Assembly (NCBI GenBank): GCA_030770545.1 | Contig: CM061100.1 | Coordinates: 14,314,501 to 14,378,500 of the forward strand | Length of the DNA: 64,000 bases | DNA from: Macropodus opercularis | Lineage: Eukaryota; Chordata; Actinopteri; Anabantiformes; Osphronemidae | Reading direction: 5' to 3' | Shown: in pieces, positions 12,635-24,974 of the stretch | Numbering within the stretch: the first letter of the stretch is position 1 | Layout of the letters: each line of letters begins with the position of its first letter | The notes under the pieces: generated by a model | Database searches by the model: none | The model's input: the letters and a program-made list of their open reading frames with translations, nothing else | Told to the model about the DNA's origin: nothing | Program-made: the position numbers and the translations under genes

Positions 12635-15444
12635 TTCCTACAGTTCCAGACTGTGGGAACACAGTTTATGTCTGTTTTCAGGGTTTATGTTCTAGTCTCC
12701 TGCATATTCACAGGCTGCTATCGATCTGTAATAATGGATTTCAGGCTACTGAGAGCAGACTTTTGATGTTTGTTTGTGTGTCAGCGTGAGAACGTTTGAC
12801 AGAACCTGTTATCGCTGTCTTGGAGGCTGGAAGCTGAAACATGACAGTCTGCTACTAGGTGCGGTGGAGTGTTACTGCCCTGTGCAGCTCTGCAGGAAGC
12901 TAAACTCCAGCAGATTGATTTAGGTCACAGGGTTGTGACACGTACACTTTAGTTTAAACCTCCATCTTAGTTGTGTGTTACTTTGGGGGAATTCGGACCT
13001 TTTGAAACACGGTCAACACACACTGCGTTGCCTCTGAATAGCTCACTACGTGGATGACCTCCACCGCGTACTGTTCATGAATGCACCGCTCTGAAGCAGC
13101 GTGTGGGCTGCTAACGAGAACAACACAGTGCAACTGTTTCAACACCGCCAGACATAGAGCAAGTGGTTCACTACCACCCAGAAACATCATGGACAAATGT
13201 ATCGCTTGTCATCAACAGGCTGGAAGCAGTGGAAAGGGAGGCGCGATGCAGTAGACGCTGAACCTCGCAGCAGCTACGTTGGTTAGGTTCCGGCCTTTAA
13301 ATGCTTATTTTTATAGCAGCCCCTGAAACACTTACATTTCATTATAATGTCAGCTTAACAGAGGAGCGTGAAGGTACACGTGTACTGTACCGCGCCTCTC
13401 GCAGTACTACCACACACTGTAAGTCCCGGATTTAAATCCTCCTGCTCCAACCTGTAATTCATGAGCCCAAGACTGATATTGCTGTTAATAATTTAGTATT
13501 AAAATGCATGAGAAATCCTATATTACCACAAGAAAGCCATAACAAATTGCAGAGGATGAACAATTATTCATTAAGTTCTAAGGAAAAGTGAACGACTGTG
13601 CTACAGTAGGTTTGAAACATGCACATCACGTCTGCATATGTTTGCCCGTATGACTGACATCGAGACTCTGGCATAACATACATTTATCCACCTTTTATCA
13701 AATCTTTGAACTGTGTGTTCAGAGTCTCTACAACCTTCTCTGTAGCCCCCAATAAGAATATCACAGGACCAGGGTAGTGATTTTTTGTTAAGATTGTCCA
13801 CACCAATTATGGCACCCAGCGCGTTCGGAGCAGTAGAAGTGTTCCTCGGGTCGACTGAGTGGCTTGGGTTCAGAGGAGAAAATGGTCCTGTCGTCTTTGT
13901 ATTGCAGTGGTCAAATCAAACGTGACACCCGGACTCTGAGCTCATTGAGGCAGAGCGCTCGGAGAATGCACCCGCACAATCATTCAGAGCTGCACAGGTC
14001 TGCACAGGGAGCAGCCAGGAGGACAGAAACCAACTTCTGTGCATGCTCATAGGCTCGTATGAGTCCAGTGATACGTTGAATAAATGGATTCTGTTCCAGC
14101 ATGTAGTCAATCTCAGGTCTAATTACTTTGCTTCCCAACCTGGAGAGAGGGTGGATAAGGAAAGTCTAGATGTGAGGGACATACAGGAAACTGAATGTCT
14201 TCAACGTTACGTAGATTTAGTTTGTATCCTTCGATATATTCCTGTGAGTTTTCTTCTGTCTCAGTCTGTTTTCTGTGCTTCTTATGTCTTGGTCTATTGG
14301 GCTTTCTTTCCGTGCTCATTTGATCATTGCTCATTTTCTAGCATTCCTCCCTTTGTCTCCTTTGTCTCGCTGTCTGTCTCCCTCCAGGTTAATTAGTAGT
14401 GGTGTCACAGTGCCGCTGAAATAACGCTGTCCAGAGGCATAATGAACTAAGTCGGGGAATGGACACATCGGGCCACAGGCAGGGTTCATGGCGACAGACA
14501 ATAACACAAAAGGAAAAATTATTTATGTCAATAATTAAAAATATCTTTATATCTAAAGATATATGTGAATGGAATATTAATAAGGAACAAATACTAGTCT
14601 GTAAAGACATCTGTCCAGGCTGTGATATTTTACTTGGTGCTTGAACTGACAGTTGGCTTTATGTAAATGTGCTGGTGTGTCTATAACCAATCAATACTGT
14701 GATGCTCAGATAACTGAGGCCAACACAAACAAGGAGGCAGACTCACATTCTGCTCGTTGTCCTTCCTGATCATGACCCTCCTATGTTGTTGTTTTCTTGT
14801 AGCTTGGGTCAGTGTGTGTTTGTGAAGCGCGTCTTTGTGTGTGTTTGTGTGGAGCAGCAGTTTGGGCTTGGCCACGCATGCGGATGGATGATGTGGATCG
14901 ATGGCTGTAATCCCGAGCAGATTAAAAGAGCATTAATACTGGCAACGATAACGTAAACGGTGCGGACCCAGATCTTCATTGATCTGCAGGAACCTGATCC
15001 AGACCAGTTCCTGGAAGAGATGGAGGAGGGAGGTGTAGACAGCGAGGGGTGAGAGAGCTGACAGTGGACAACAGATACAGACTCGAGCTGCAACTTGTCT
15101 GCTCAGACACTGACCAATCAAAGGATAATATCACATGCAAATAATGAAGATGTGAAGTGACGGATGTGAGTACAGTGTGTCCACACGTGGCCCTGAAGAC
15201 AGTGCCAATGAAACATAAACATAGTTGTTACAGTATATTGACCAGCTGTTAAAGTCTGTTTCCACCACAGCATCAGAATGTGCATGTTTACAAGGCTTTG
15301 GTGTAATTCAGTCTTTGGGGAGTTTTACTCCAAGGGAAAGAAAGATGCATTTAATTGTGGTTTACTGCATATAGTGCTACATGTCACACATATTACAAGC
15401 TGACGAAGATCATACCAACACAAAGTGAAACAGCAAATGATGTT

Positions 15445-15652
15445 GGATGGATGGATGGATGGATGAATGTATGGATGGATGGATGGATGGATGGATGGAA
15501 GGATGAATGAATGGATGGATGGATGGATGGATGGATGGAAGGATGGATCGATTGATGGATGGAAGGATGAATGAATGGATGGATGCATGGAAGGGTGGAT
15601 GGATGGAAGGATAGAAGGATGGATGGATAGAAGCGTGGGTGGGTGGATGGAT
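15445..15652. repeat. (GGAT)n tetranucleotide array, imperfect
   Basis: About 208 bp of GGAT/GGAA/GAAT units with scattered substitutions, in onecut2 intron 1. Its minus-strand open frame reads as a repeating His-Pro-Ser-Ile peptide and is not a gene. Confidence 0.95.
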
Positions 15653-16619
15653 ATGAACTGGTTCATAGTTTGGATAAAAGCAAAGCCAAATCGATAGCTA
15701 CTAGTTTCGTATGATCATCATTGAAACATCAATTCTCATCACAAAGAGAATTATAGAAATCCTGAAGATTTTTGTATTCAATGTTTTTCTTTATTATTTT
15801 TTCAAAACTTCTACTTATGTGTATTTATTCTTTTTTTATATTGACACACAATGTAGGAATTTGTTAACGTGAACCGATGTATTTGGTTCATTTGTGTGGT
15901 TTGTACTATTAAAGTAAAAATGAAACTTAAATTATCCTCCAAAATATAACCCAATCTTTAATATTGTTCTCTGTGCAAACCTCCTGCAGGTTTGGTGGTA
16001 AAAGCATTAAAGCAGCCAGTTTGATGTGTATCACACAGATGGGTTTGAAGGGAATCCGTTTCTATTTGATTGGGCCACATAACTTGATTCATTAAGGTGA
16101 ATCTGTCTGTTATTGGATTATGTTTCATATTGGATGGATGAGATCCAATTGTAGATATTACAGCCTTTAATGGAAACAGGTTTAGCAGTAGCGAGCAGGC
16201 AGGAGCAATCCAAAGAAAAAGCTGAAGAAAGAGACAATAATGGTAGAAATGGGAAAACAAAAAAATGTAATATTTTTGGGTGAAAAGTCTGCGTAGTGTG
16301 TTTGTGTTTTTATCTCTGAGCTGCTTTTCATCTGAGCTGGAAACCTGATCAACTTGTATCACTTGCTGCTGATCGTTTGGAGACAAACAGCAGTGAGCGG
16401 TTTGCCAGGATGTCTGTTTATAGCTGCCCAACCTCCTTTTGATCAATCACTGATTACAATACAGCCTATTGATCAGAGAATATTATCTTTCTGCCTGTGT
16501 TTGTTCTCTGGTGACGCTCAGTTGTGGGCAAAGCAGAACGCTGATGATCCCAGGTCTCCAAAAAACAATGCTGATAAGAGAACTTACAGGGAGGCCAGTT
16601 AACTCATCATCTATTATTC

Positions 16620-16683
16620 TGTGTGTGTGTGTGTGTGTGTGGGTGTGTGTGGGTGTGTGTGTCTGTGTGCGCGTGTGTGTGTG
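16620..16683. repeat. (TG)n microsatellite, compound
   Basis: TG units with GGG, TC and GC interruptions over about 64 bp in onecut2 intron 1. Confidence 0.9.
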
Positions 16684-19039
16684 ATGTCCAAGCCTCCCTC
16701 TGAGTCAACACTCAGCAGGTTAAAGGTTAGTAAATGTTTTCTCTGCAGCTTTTGAAACTTTCTCTCCAGAGACGTTCACTTTTGACATCAAACTTTTATT
16801 CCCGTTTCTTTGCTTGAATCCTTTCAGCTTGTGCCATGAGCAGACACATTCTAGCACAGTTTGACTTGATCTCAGACAAAAAGCTAACGAGACGGCAAAC
16901 TGGTCTTAGTTGTTTATACACTTTGGGTAAATGCAGTCAAGCTCAGTTTCTCCCAAATTCCAACATTTTATTAACATGCATAACATTTCATTAATTTCAT
17001 TAACGTATGTTGCCTCTGTTGGCTGAGTCCATCCAGCTACAGGATTTTGAATATTTCAATTGGTTTAATTTTTTTATTAACATCAATGTTCTCTGATGGA
17101 CACTTGTACTATGTACCTGCACAAATCTGCTTTTAGGGAGTTTAAATAAAGTCATTTGACACATATCAATAATTATGGCCATAAATAAATAGAGGAGAAT
17201 ATTAATGTTCAAATAAGCCCCTTGAAGTGACAGATGGATGGGAATTAGCAAAAATAAAACAACATAGAGACTAATGTTAGTGGTTTGAGGTCACAGATGT
17301 ACTGCAGATATTGCATATATTACAAGACAATGCTTAGTTCAATCCAATGAAAGGTTGGTAATAATGACATGGTTGCAAATGTGGCACATGTGGCGCATGT
17401 ACTGTACGTAGGTAATTTATTAGGAGCCCTGTCACCTGCATCCACACAGTGGCTCTGGTTTTGGTCTCTACCAGCTACTGGAGCAAATATTTCATATTTT
17501 TCAATGATAGACCTGTAGAGTTGGAGCTCATGTCTGCCACGATTATGGCCTGTGAAGGTCACCTACACTGTAGAAACTATGACAGCAGTAATACAACCCA
17601 ATGTTCCTGTAATAATGTTTTGATGTTTTACTACAAAAACACACTTTTGAATAGAACGTCAATATGATGATCAGTGGATCTTTTTTTAGCACCTTGTCAT
17701 AGCGGAAGCACAAAATGCAAAACAAGGAGTAGAGAGGAGGATGACTTCAAACCCCAGTGAGGCCATTTCCTCATCAGCTCAATGACATCACTGAGCCACC
17801 CAGAGCTCTGATTGGACAGATGGCTTCTTCTCCTGGAGAACAAGTGGAGATACATTACAGTTTACACAGTGTGTGTGTGTGTGAGCACATAGACCTTTGT
17901 TCAGTGATGTCATCACAGACCTTGTGGATTCACAGATTATGCCCTGATAAAGCTCTTCTGGTACATACACACTGAACATGAATTAGACTAAGCAAAGCTA
18001 TTACCAAGGACTTCACATTTTTATAATATACACAAGTTCACAAATGTAAACCGTTCCTTGCATTTCGCATCCTCTGAGTCGTATTCATTTCAGCTACATC
18101 CTAATGATACATTCACGATTCATTCAGTTCTATAATGTTGATAATGTCAATGCTAATGTGCTTATATATGTGTTTGCACTGTCTGATGCTAACTAGCTTC
18201 AAACCTAATCTTCTGTACACATACAAATAGTTTTAAAGAATAAAGATTAAACAGAGGAAACCAAACAAATGTAAAACTCAAAGAACAGACTCCAGACTCC
18301 AGACTCCAACGTGTGCTCTGTTCCTACTGCCCAGTGTATTTGTGTGTGTGCGAGACAAGAGCGAGACAAAGCCGTGTCTTTAGTCCATTTCCGGTTATCG
18401 TCTCAAAAAGGAAGCAGGGAAGCATCGTAGTGCATTAAGCACAACCACACGCGCAGCAGCTCATAGTTGCATGCTCATTGCTAAGTGCAGGCCTGTGTGT
18501 TTCTATACACTCTGTGCACACGAGTTTAAGTGCTGAGATATGATGCATCAAGTGTGTGTTGCCTTCAGTATCTCCCAAACACTGCAGACCCTTCCTACTC
18601 TGCAATATGTCAAACAGCAGAACATATTAGACGAGAGGAAACTAAACAGATGTTTATATGAGACTCTTGTCCCATGGTCATGATCTCTTTTCAAGTTTAA
18701 ATTTGAAGACAGCTGCCCTTGGTGGAGAGGTGAACATCCTGAGATGTTACCTAGTGTCAACTGTGCAGAGGCAGACACAGTAGATTAAATGACAGTTAGC
18801 AGTTGTGGTTATTTGGGAGGGGAAGTCACCTATGACATCACAGCGACATCACACACATTAACGCATGTCACAGCCGATTAACGGTTCAGTCCAAAACATC
18901 GCTCAGCCCCACTGGCTCGCAACAGAGCGCGAGCATCCGAATGTGGCGCCACACACAAGCACTGAAGTGTACGTTGAAGGGCGACTTTACTACTTACCCT
19001 GCACTTATATGCCCTCTGTGTAATGGATACCAAGGCTTA

Positions 19040-19400
19040 AGTGGTAATGGTGCAATAAAAAAAGATAGAGAGAAAGACGAGGGAGACATGGAGAAAGGAG
19101 AAAGAGACAGTAAGGTAGGTGGGGAGGGAAGATGGAGGAGTGGTAGAAGGAAGGAGACGGGACGGAAGAAAATATGGCAGAGCAGAATATTAGAGGAAAA
19201 GAAAAACAATGGAGGCAAGAGTCAAAGAGATAATGGAGACAAAAGAGAGAGCTGAGAGAGAAAATGAGGAAGACACCAAAGATGGATGGCGACGGGAGGA
19301 GGAAGAATAGGGCAGCGAGACAAAGGTAGAAGAAGGAGGAAAGGAAGATGATGGATGAAACACTGACAAAAGAAATAAAAAGGGAAAGATGGCAAATGGA
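19040..19400. repeat. Purine-rich (GGA/GAA) low-complexity tract
   Basis: A long plus-strand stretch consisting almost only of A and G (AGAGAAAGACGAGGGAGACA and similar) in onecut2 intron 1. The Lys/Glu/Arg-rich and mirror Ser/Phe/Leu-rich open frames here are composition artefacts. Mirror-symmetric polypurine of this kind can adopt triplex structure in vitro, but no function can be claimed. Confidence 0.7.
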
Positions 19401-21594
19401 AAATGCCCCACAACAAAGTTGGAGACATAACAGACCAATAAAGAGACAGTTTGAGCTCTGGCTGGAGGCAGATATTTGGGCTATCAATCCTTCTTTCTTC
19501 CAGAATGAAGCCTGTCTGTCTCAGGCCGTAGACTCCTGTGTGTAGATGCTTTATGTTCAGCCATATTGATCCCAAACTCCCCTCTGTCTTCTTTTTTTAA
19601 TCTCTCCCTGCGTCGCTCTGTCTTTACTTCGGGATCTATACCTCTTCATCTTAGTCGCTTAGTCTCAACCCATCACAGACTCAAACAAACGGAAAACTGC
19701 ATAAAAGGAAAATGTTCAATATCCCAGCTAACATATAATGATGCTGCTGTGCTATCACTGGGGGGTGGGGGGTGCAGGAGGTTAACACAAGATGAATTCT
19801 AGTTAGTGGAGGATAATGTCTATGCAGAGGTTTCTGACAGGTCCAGTATGTTCATGCTATGCTGATACCAGGGGCAGACCTAAAGGGGGGAGGGGAGGCA
19901 ACTGTCCTCCTTCCTTTTCATTTTCTGTAATTGTAGTTGTACAAATCCACAAACCTCCCCCCTTCGAACGGCCTCTTTAATGCAGACACCCCCACACATG
20001 GACCGTCAGCCTCTGGTCAAACTGCTCGTTACCTATTCAGCCCCGGACGCGGTGAAGCTGGCTGTGGTCCATCCCTGTGCTGAGGATGAAGACAGTCCGT
20101 AATGACTGTGCACAGCTCCGCTTTCTCTCTCTGGGTCTGTAAAATGAAACCGACGCTGCTGGCTCACTCACTTCCTCTCCTTCAGATCTTACTTTAAATA
20201 AACAGCCGTTGTCACATGCAAAATGTGTTTGTGTACGTAATGAAGAGCTTAATTCGACTATTGTGCTTAATTGTAGAGCGTGTCCTTAGGCAATATCAGT
20301 AATTAGCCAACTGGTCGTGTCAAGGTAAAGACACTTGGTGAAAGCCCAGCCTTGTTGTCCTTCTTCCTCGGTTCCTTCCCGTTTTCTCGTTCTATTGCTG
20401 ATTTCTACGTTTTGCTTAAGCTACAGCTCAACCTGACCAACTGCTGTGCTCTTTTGAAAATCTTTTGTAATGTCTCGTATTTCTAACGAATGCTCAGCTT
20501 CGTAGGCCTCACGCAGGCAGTTGCAGAGAGCAGCTGTTGATTCACCACCTGAATCAACCACCCATGAATGAAGGGAAGAGAGGAAGCGCTTAAAGGCGGA
20601 ATTAGCCTCTCAGCTAACATAGTGGACGACTTGACCTCCTGGTCAGCAGTGGTTACAGCTAAATGTGGTTTTAATTGTATTTCTTAATAGATGCGGTTAT
20701 TCCTGCATCTGATCAGATCAGGTTTGAAAACAGACCATGTTCCTCAGACTCTGTGTTTGGTTAGTTGAACTGTGCTTCACTCTGTGCTGCACCGCTCGCT
20801 AGTTCTGATTAATAGTCAGTTAATCAGAACGGACTAACTAAAACTCCTGTAATGACTGGTGGTCATCGTCTAGTGACTACATACACAACTGTTTTTGTGT
20901 AACCTTCCACTCATGTTCGGCTCAGTTACATCACAGTCTGACTGAGGGAATGTTTCCCATGTGTTTACCGATAGAAGCAGGGTCGTCGGCCAGGTGGGGT
21001 TTAAGGAGGTTCACCAGCAGCCTCACAGACATGATGATGCTGAGGATGCCATCCTAACGATGAGCTTAGTTACGGCGTTGATCTCCCATGATTGGTAGCT
21101 CGTTGGCTTTATGGCGTTTTGAATCTGAAAGTGATTAAGGGTCTTGATCAGGATTCATTCTGTGAAATGAGATACGAACGATGATTACTGGTCGAGAGAC
21201 TGATGGATGAGTATTGTAAATATTGTAAATATTGTAAAATCTTAAAATCTTGCTCTCTTCTGCACATTTCTGCCTTTTTGCCTATTATCTGTGGCTGCTG
21301 TAAAAACGGATCTTATCTTATCTTATAAATTAGCAGAAGCTAATATTTATATAGTATTAAAGATTAGACAGATTAATAAAAAACATAGTATTATATACTT
21401 ATACATGTTAAAAACAATTGTGTTTACAACTGAGACCTGAACTCCTCTGACGATGGAGGGGATGGGGAGACATTAGACTCTTGTGCATCATTTCCTGCTT
21501 ATCCAGAGCTGAGAGAGAGGCAGCAGATCTACAGTGAACTCGCTTACGTCCAAACCCTGTGGCCTAAGGCTGAGTCTCAGCTTGGATCCCTGGC

Positions 21595-21815
21595 TGGTAC
21601 CGTGGTCTGAGAGCTGGACGGCGCCGGGTTTGCATCAGCTTATCTGTGTGGAGCTTGCATGGCATCCTCTGCCATCTGAAGACCCGAGGACAGGTTAATT
21701 ACCCACCGTGAGCCACCCATAGGTGTCTATGATTGTCTGGCCCGATGACAGCTGGGATTGGCTCCGGCACCTCTGTGACCTTTACGGAGAAGTCGCTCAG
21801 AATAATGGATGGATG
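21595..21815. repeat. L2-like 3' fragment
   Basis: Contains TGTGTGGAGCTTGCATGGCA, then CCCGATGACAGCTGGGATTG with GGCTCCGGCACCTCTGTGAC, ending in ATGGATGGATGG. This is the usual layout of a vertebrate L2-type tail next to a short GGAT tail. It is diverged and lies within onecut2 intron 1. Confidence 0.75.
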
Positions 21816-23699
21816 GGTTTTTTGATCACTACTCAGAGCTCGTGACTGTAGGGGAAGATTGGCCTGCCTGGTGAAAGCTTTGCCTGGTGGATCAGCTCCC
21901 TTTTCACCTCAGTGGTCTGCTGACGCTGCACCAAGTCTCCTGTCAATCTCACGCTCCATTTTACCCTCATTTGTGAACAAACCTCGGGGACTTTTGAACT
22001 CCTTCAGCTGTTAAGCTGGTTTAGAAACATCATATGCAGTTAGATAAAAACATACGTCTGGATCTGATCAGATTATTCGTCCTACTTGACGTTTTCAGGA
22101 CTATGAACATATATCAGCCTTCCGTAACGTGGTTGAGCGTATAGATGACTACCGTCGTGGTAAGGAGCTGCTGAAGAGGCTTTTATGATGGTTTCGGGAA
22201 GACTGGCTCAGCTCTTGGTGATCTAACGGTGACGGCTGTATAGTGATGATGCTTCTGCTATAGCGTACATCATAACAGAGGGAAAGAACAAGAGACGACG
22301 AGTGATCTCGTTTGCGGTTCGAGTCACATTTAGCAACACACTGATGTCTTTGAGAGACCGAGCGCGCTGATGAAAGACGGAGGAATCCTGCCTCATTGAT
22401 CCGATCGATTCGGCCCTTACCTTTAAAGAACGTCCGCCCCTCCCCCCTCGTCCACGCTCCATCCTTACTCTCACCCCTCTTCAAACCGCTAAGCCCCTCT
22501 AAATAATATAATTGCATATCTGACGCTCACTGTAACCCCGACCAGAGGAAACAAGTCTGATTGAATCACTCAAGCGTGGTCTCTCTCCATTGTGTGGGTG
22601 GGGGATTGCGATTGCTCCCTTTTTACACGTAGATGTGTCTTCACTTAAAAAAATCTAGTCTGAGGTGAACTGCTGCTGAGCTGTTTCCACTGAGCTGCAG
22701 AAAACAGGAGACACGTTAGAAATCTATCCACAACCTTTGAAATAGGTTCTTTATCACCATATTACTTGTTGAAATATATTGTCATCTATATATGTTTAAA
22801 ATATAAATGTTTCTTATAGATGCACTAATAGTAAAACTGTGTTTCTTCATAATTGTATGTATGTTAGGAAGCGTTTCACTTTAATCTCCTTTCTGTTATA
22901 ATTAACCCATCTACATGAAAATATTTACCTTTTTTTTTTACCTCGTTTGAGAATATTTCTCAATGACTGTAGAGGTATGAAGGTCCAAACATCAGTCTGT
23001 TAGCTCACAGTCAGATATTCTATCACAAAGATCTTCCAGTAAATAGTCTGGTCCAAAGTCCAGGATTACTCTAGTTTGGACACTAAGTAAACAGAAACAC
23101 ATTCCTGGGCTGATGTGCACGTCGGCCTAATGAAATGTTGGTAATAAATGGGAGACATTTGAATGTGGCGATGACTGTAAAATAGTGAACACTTTCACTA
23201 GATAAAAATAAAAGCAGGCTTTGTTTAAATGGTGCCACCTGCAGAGGATGCGTTTCCATGAAGTGTATTTTCACTGAGACTTGATTCTGTTTGTTGTTCT
23301 GTTTTACTAAAACCTTTTGCTCAGACACATCATATTTCTCTGTCTTTGTCTCTTCCTCTCACGGACTCGCACATACTGAATGTAGAGTTTGTGCTTTACA
23401 GTCAGGGATCACTAGTGTCACCTGTTGGTAGCATCTTGTATTACAACAGCTGTGACTCCTGACACCGTCCTCGTCATCATTCGCGTCGAAAAGTGGGATT
23501 TATCTGGAGTTAGACTTCAAAAATCATAGTTATTAGGATGAACTATTGAGAATATTTCCATCATATATGTTGTTATTATTATTATTGTCATCAACTCCAG
23601 AAATGCTACAGAACCATGAGAGAAGAAACAACCAATTCTTTAATTTGCATCTGTTGTGTAGTTGCTAAACACTGAGAGACTGAGAAAGAGGAGGGAAGC

Positions 23700-23764
23700 G
23701 TGTGTGTGTGTGTGTGTGTGCGTGCGTGCGTGTGTGTGTGTGTGTGTGTGTGCGTGTGTGCGTG
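23700..23764. repeat. (TG)n/(CG) microsatellite
   Basis: About 65 bp of TG units with CGTG interruptions, about 650 bp before the onecut2 exon 2 acceptor. Confidence 0.9.
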
Positions 23765-24407
23765 TTTACAGTGGGAATAGTTCCTCCTTACATAATAGTT
23801 TTGTTAGTGAATTGAGTCTTTAACGTGATTAGCATCGATCAGCCTGGCTCTGACTCGCGCATACTTAATTCAGAGAGGTAATCAAATCAAACACACCGAG
23901 ACCTCATCCTCTTCCTCACCAACGGACAGAAAAACACATCGGATGAGTTACTAGTATTGGTTCATTTAAGTGCTTTACTAGATGAGTGTTTTTCTAGTTC
24001 GTGTGTACATCTTAAAGGATGAGTCTCTGTGTTTCATCAGATCATCGCAGCCATGATCAAAAGACCTTTAGCATTAATCAGAAAAGAACAATAATCACAT
24101 CATAAATATATAAACACTAATGTTGTAGGCGTGGGATTGACTGGATACTGGTGCTGCCTGGAGATTTGCAAACAGCGATGGAAAAAAAAGGTTATTTCAA
24201 GAAGTCTCCTCCTCAGTCAGCTCAACGAGATGAATACATAGAGCCAGAATGTGGCTGCATCGCAAAGAGGAACATGTGATATGTGGCTTATCACACTCAC
24301 ACCGGTTTAATTAAAGCGTCAGATGACACTACATGCATTTTACATGCTCTGCTCTAACATTCTTCCTGTCCTGTGCTCTCCCCCCTCCTCTTTCTCCCTT
24401 ACTTCAG

Positions 24408-24697
24408 CATGCAAACGCAAAGAGCAAGACACAGCGAAGGAGCGCAACAACACACCAAAGAAGTCGCGGCTGGTCTTCACGGACCTGCAGCGGCGCACCC
24501 TGCTCGCCATCTTCAAGGAGAACAAGCGGCCTTCCAAGGAGATGCAGCTCACCATTTCACAACAGCTGGGTCTCGAACTCACCACTGTCAGCAATTTCTT
24601 TATGAACGCCCGTCGCCGGAGCCTGGACAAATGGACAGACGATGGATCCAGCCCTGGCGCCCAATCGTCGGCGTCCAGCACTTGTACCAAAGCGTGA
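24408..24697 (+). CDS. onecut2: onecut2 coding exon 2: homeodomain and C-terminus
   Basis: Final coding exon, 290 bp, entered in phase 1 after acceptor CTTCAG. The split codon G|CA gives Ala, followed by CKRKEQDTAKERNN. The divergent ONECUT homeodomain spans about residues 428-487: KKSRLVFTDLQRRTLLAIFK, then KRPSKEMQLTISQQLGLEL and TVSNFFMNARRRSLDKW. It carries the Phe48/Met50 recognition-helix pair that marks this class (NFFMNARRR). The protein ends ...SSASSTCTKA, the C-terminus shared by vertebrate ONECUT2 proteins. Joined to exon 1 the product is 506 aa, about the length of human ONECUT2 (504). With the CUT domain this exon supplies the bipartite DNA-binding module. Confidence 0.97.
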
Positions 24698-24974
24698 TAA
24701 TATATAGTAAAGTGGGCCTGGGATGAAAGGGGGGGTGGAGGGGTGGGGGGCGAGCCGGAGGAAAACCAAAATGTTCACTTTTTTTTTTCTTTTGTCAATA
24801 GTGACAAACTAAGAGAGGGGCTGCTCACTGCAACGACTTGTTTTAGCCAAATTCAACATCCATCCATAAAGAAGCTTAAGGGTATAAAACACACAAACCT
24901 CACGTAGGGAAGAAAAACGGAATCATAGAACTTACCTGCTGGTGTCTCTTGCAGATACACTGACACCCCCCAAT

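Larger units (their letters stand above)
7572..24407 (+). other. onecut2: onecut2 intron 1 (16.8 kb)
   Basis: The intron runs from the GTAGGA donor to a pyrimidine-rich acceptor (CCCTTACTTCAG) at 24396-24407 and is phase 1. The family is known for a single very large intron between CUT and homeodomain exons. I recognise no gene inside it. It holds TG-type microsatellites (12.6, 16.6 and 23.7 kb), a GGAT array (15.4 kb), a purine-rich tract (19.05-19.4 kb), two L2-like 3' fragments (10.5 and 21.6-21.8 kb), a TGTAAATAT triple repeat (21213-21239) and patches rich in homeodomain-type TAATTA/ATCGAT words (near 20.24-20.33 and 23.80-23.89 kb) that could be enhancers. Confidence 0.9.

Noticed and set aside
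15325..15666. Open frame of repeating His-Pro-Ser-Ile
   Set aside because: Minus-strand translation of the GGAT array.
19005..19575. Several overlapping Ser/Phe/Leu-rich minus-strand frames
   Set aside because: Composition artefact of the purine-rich tract.
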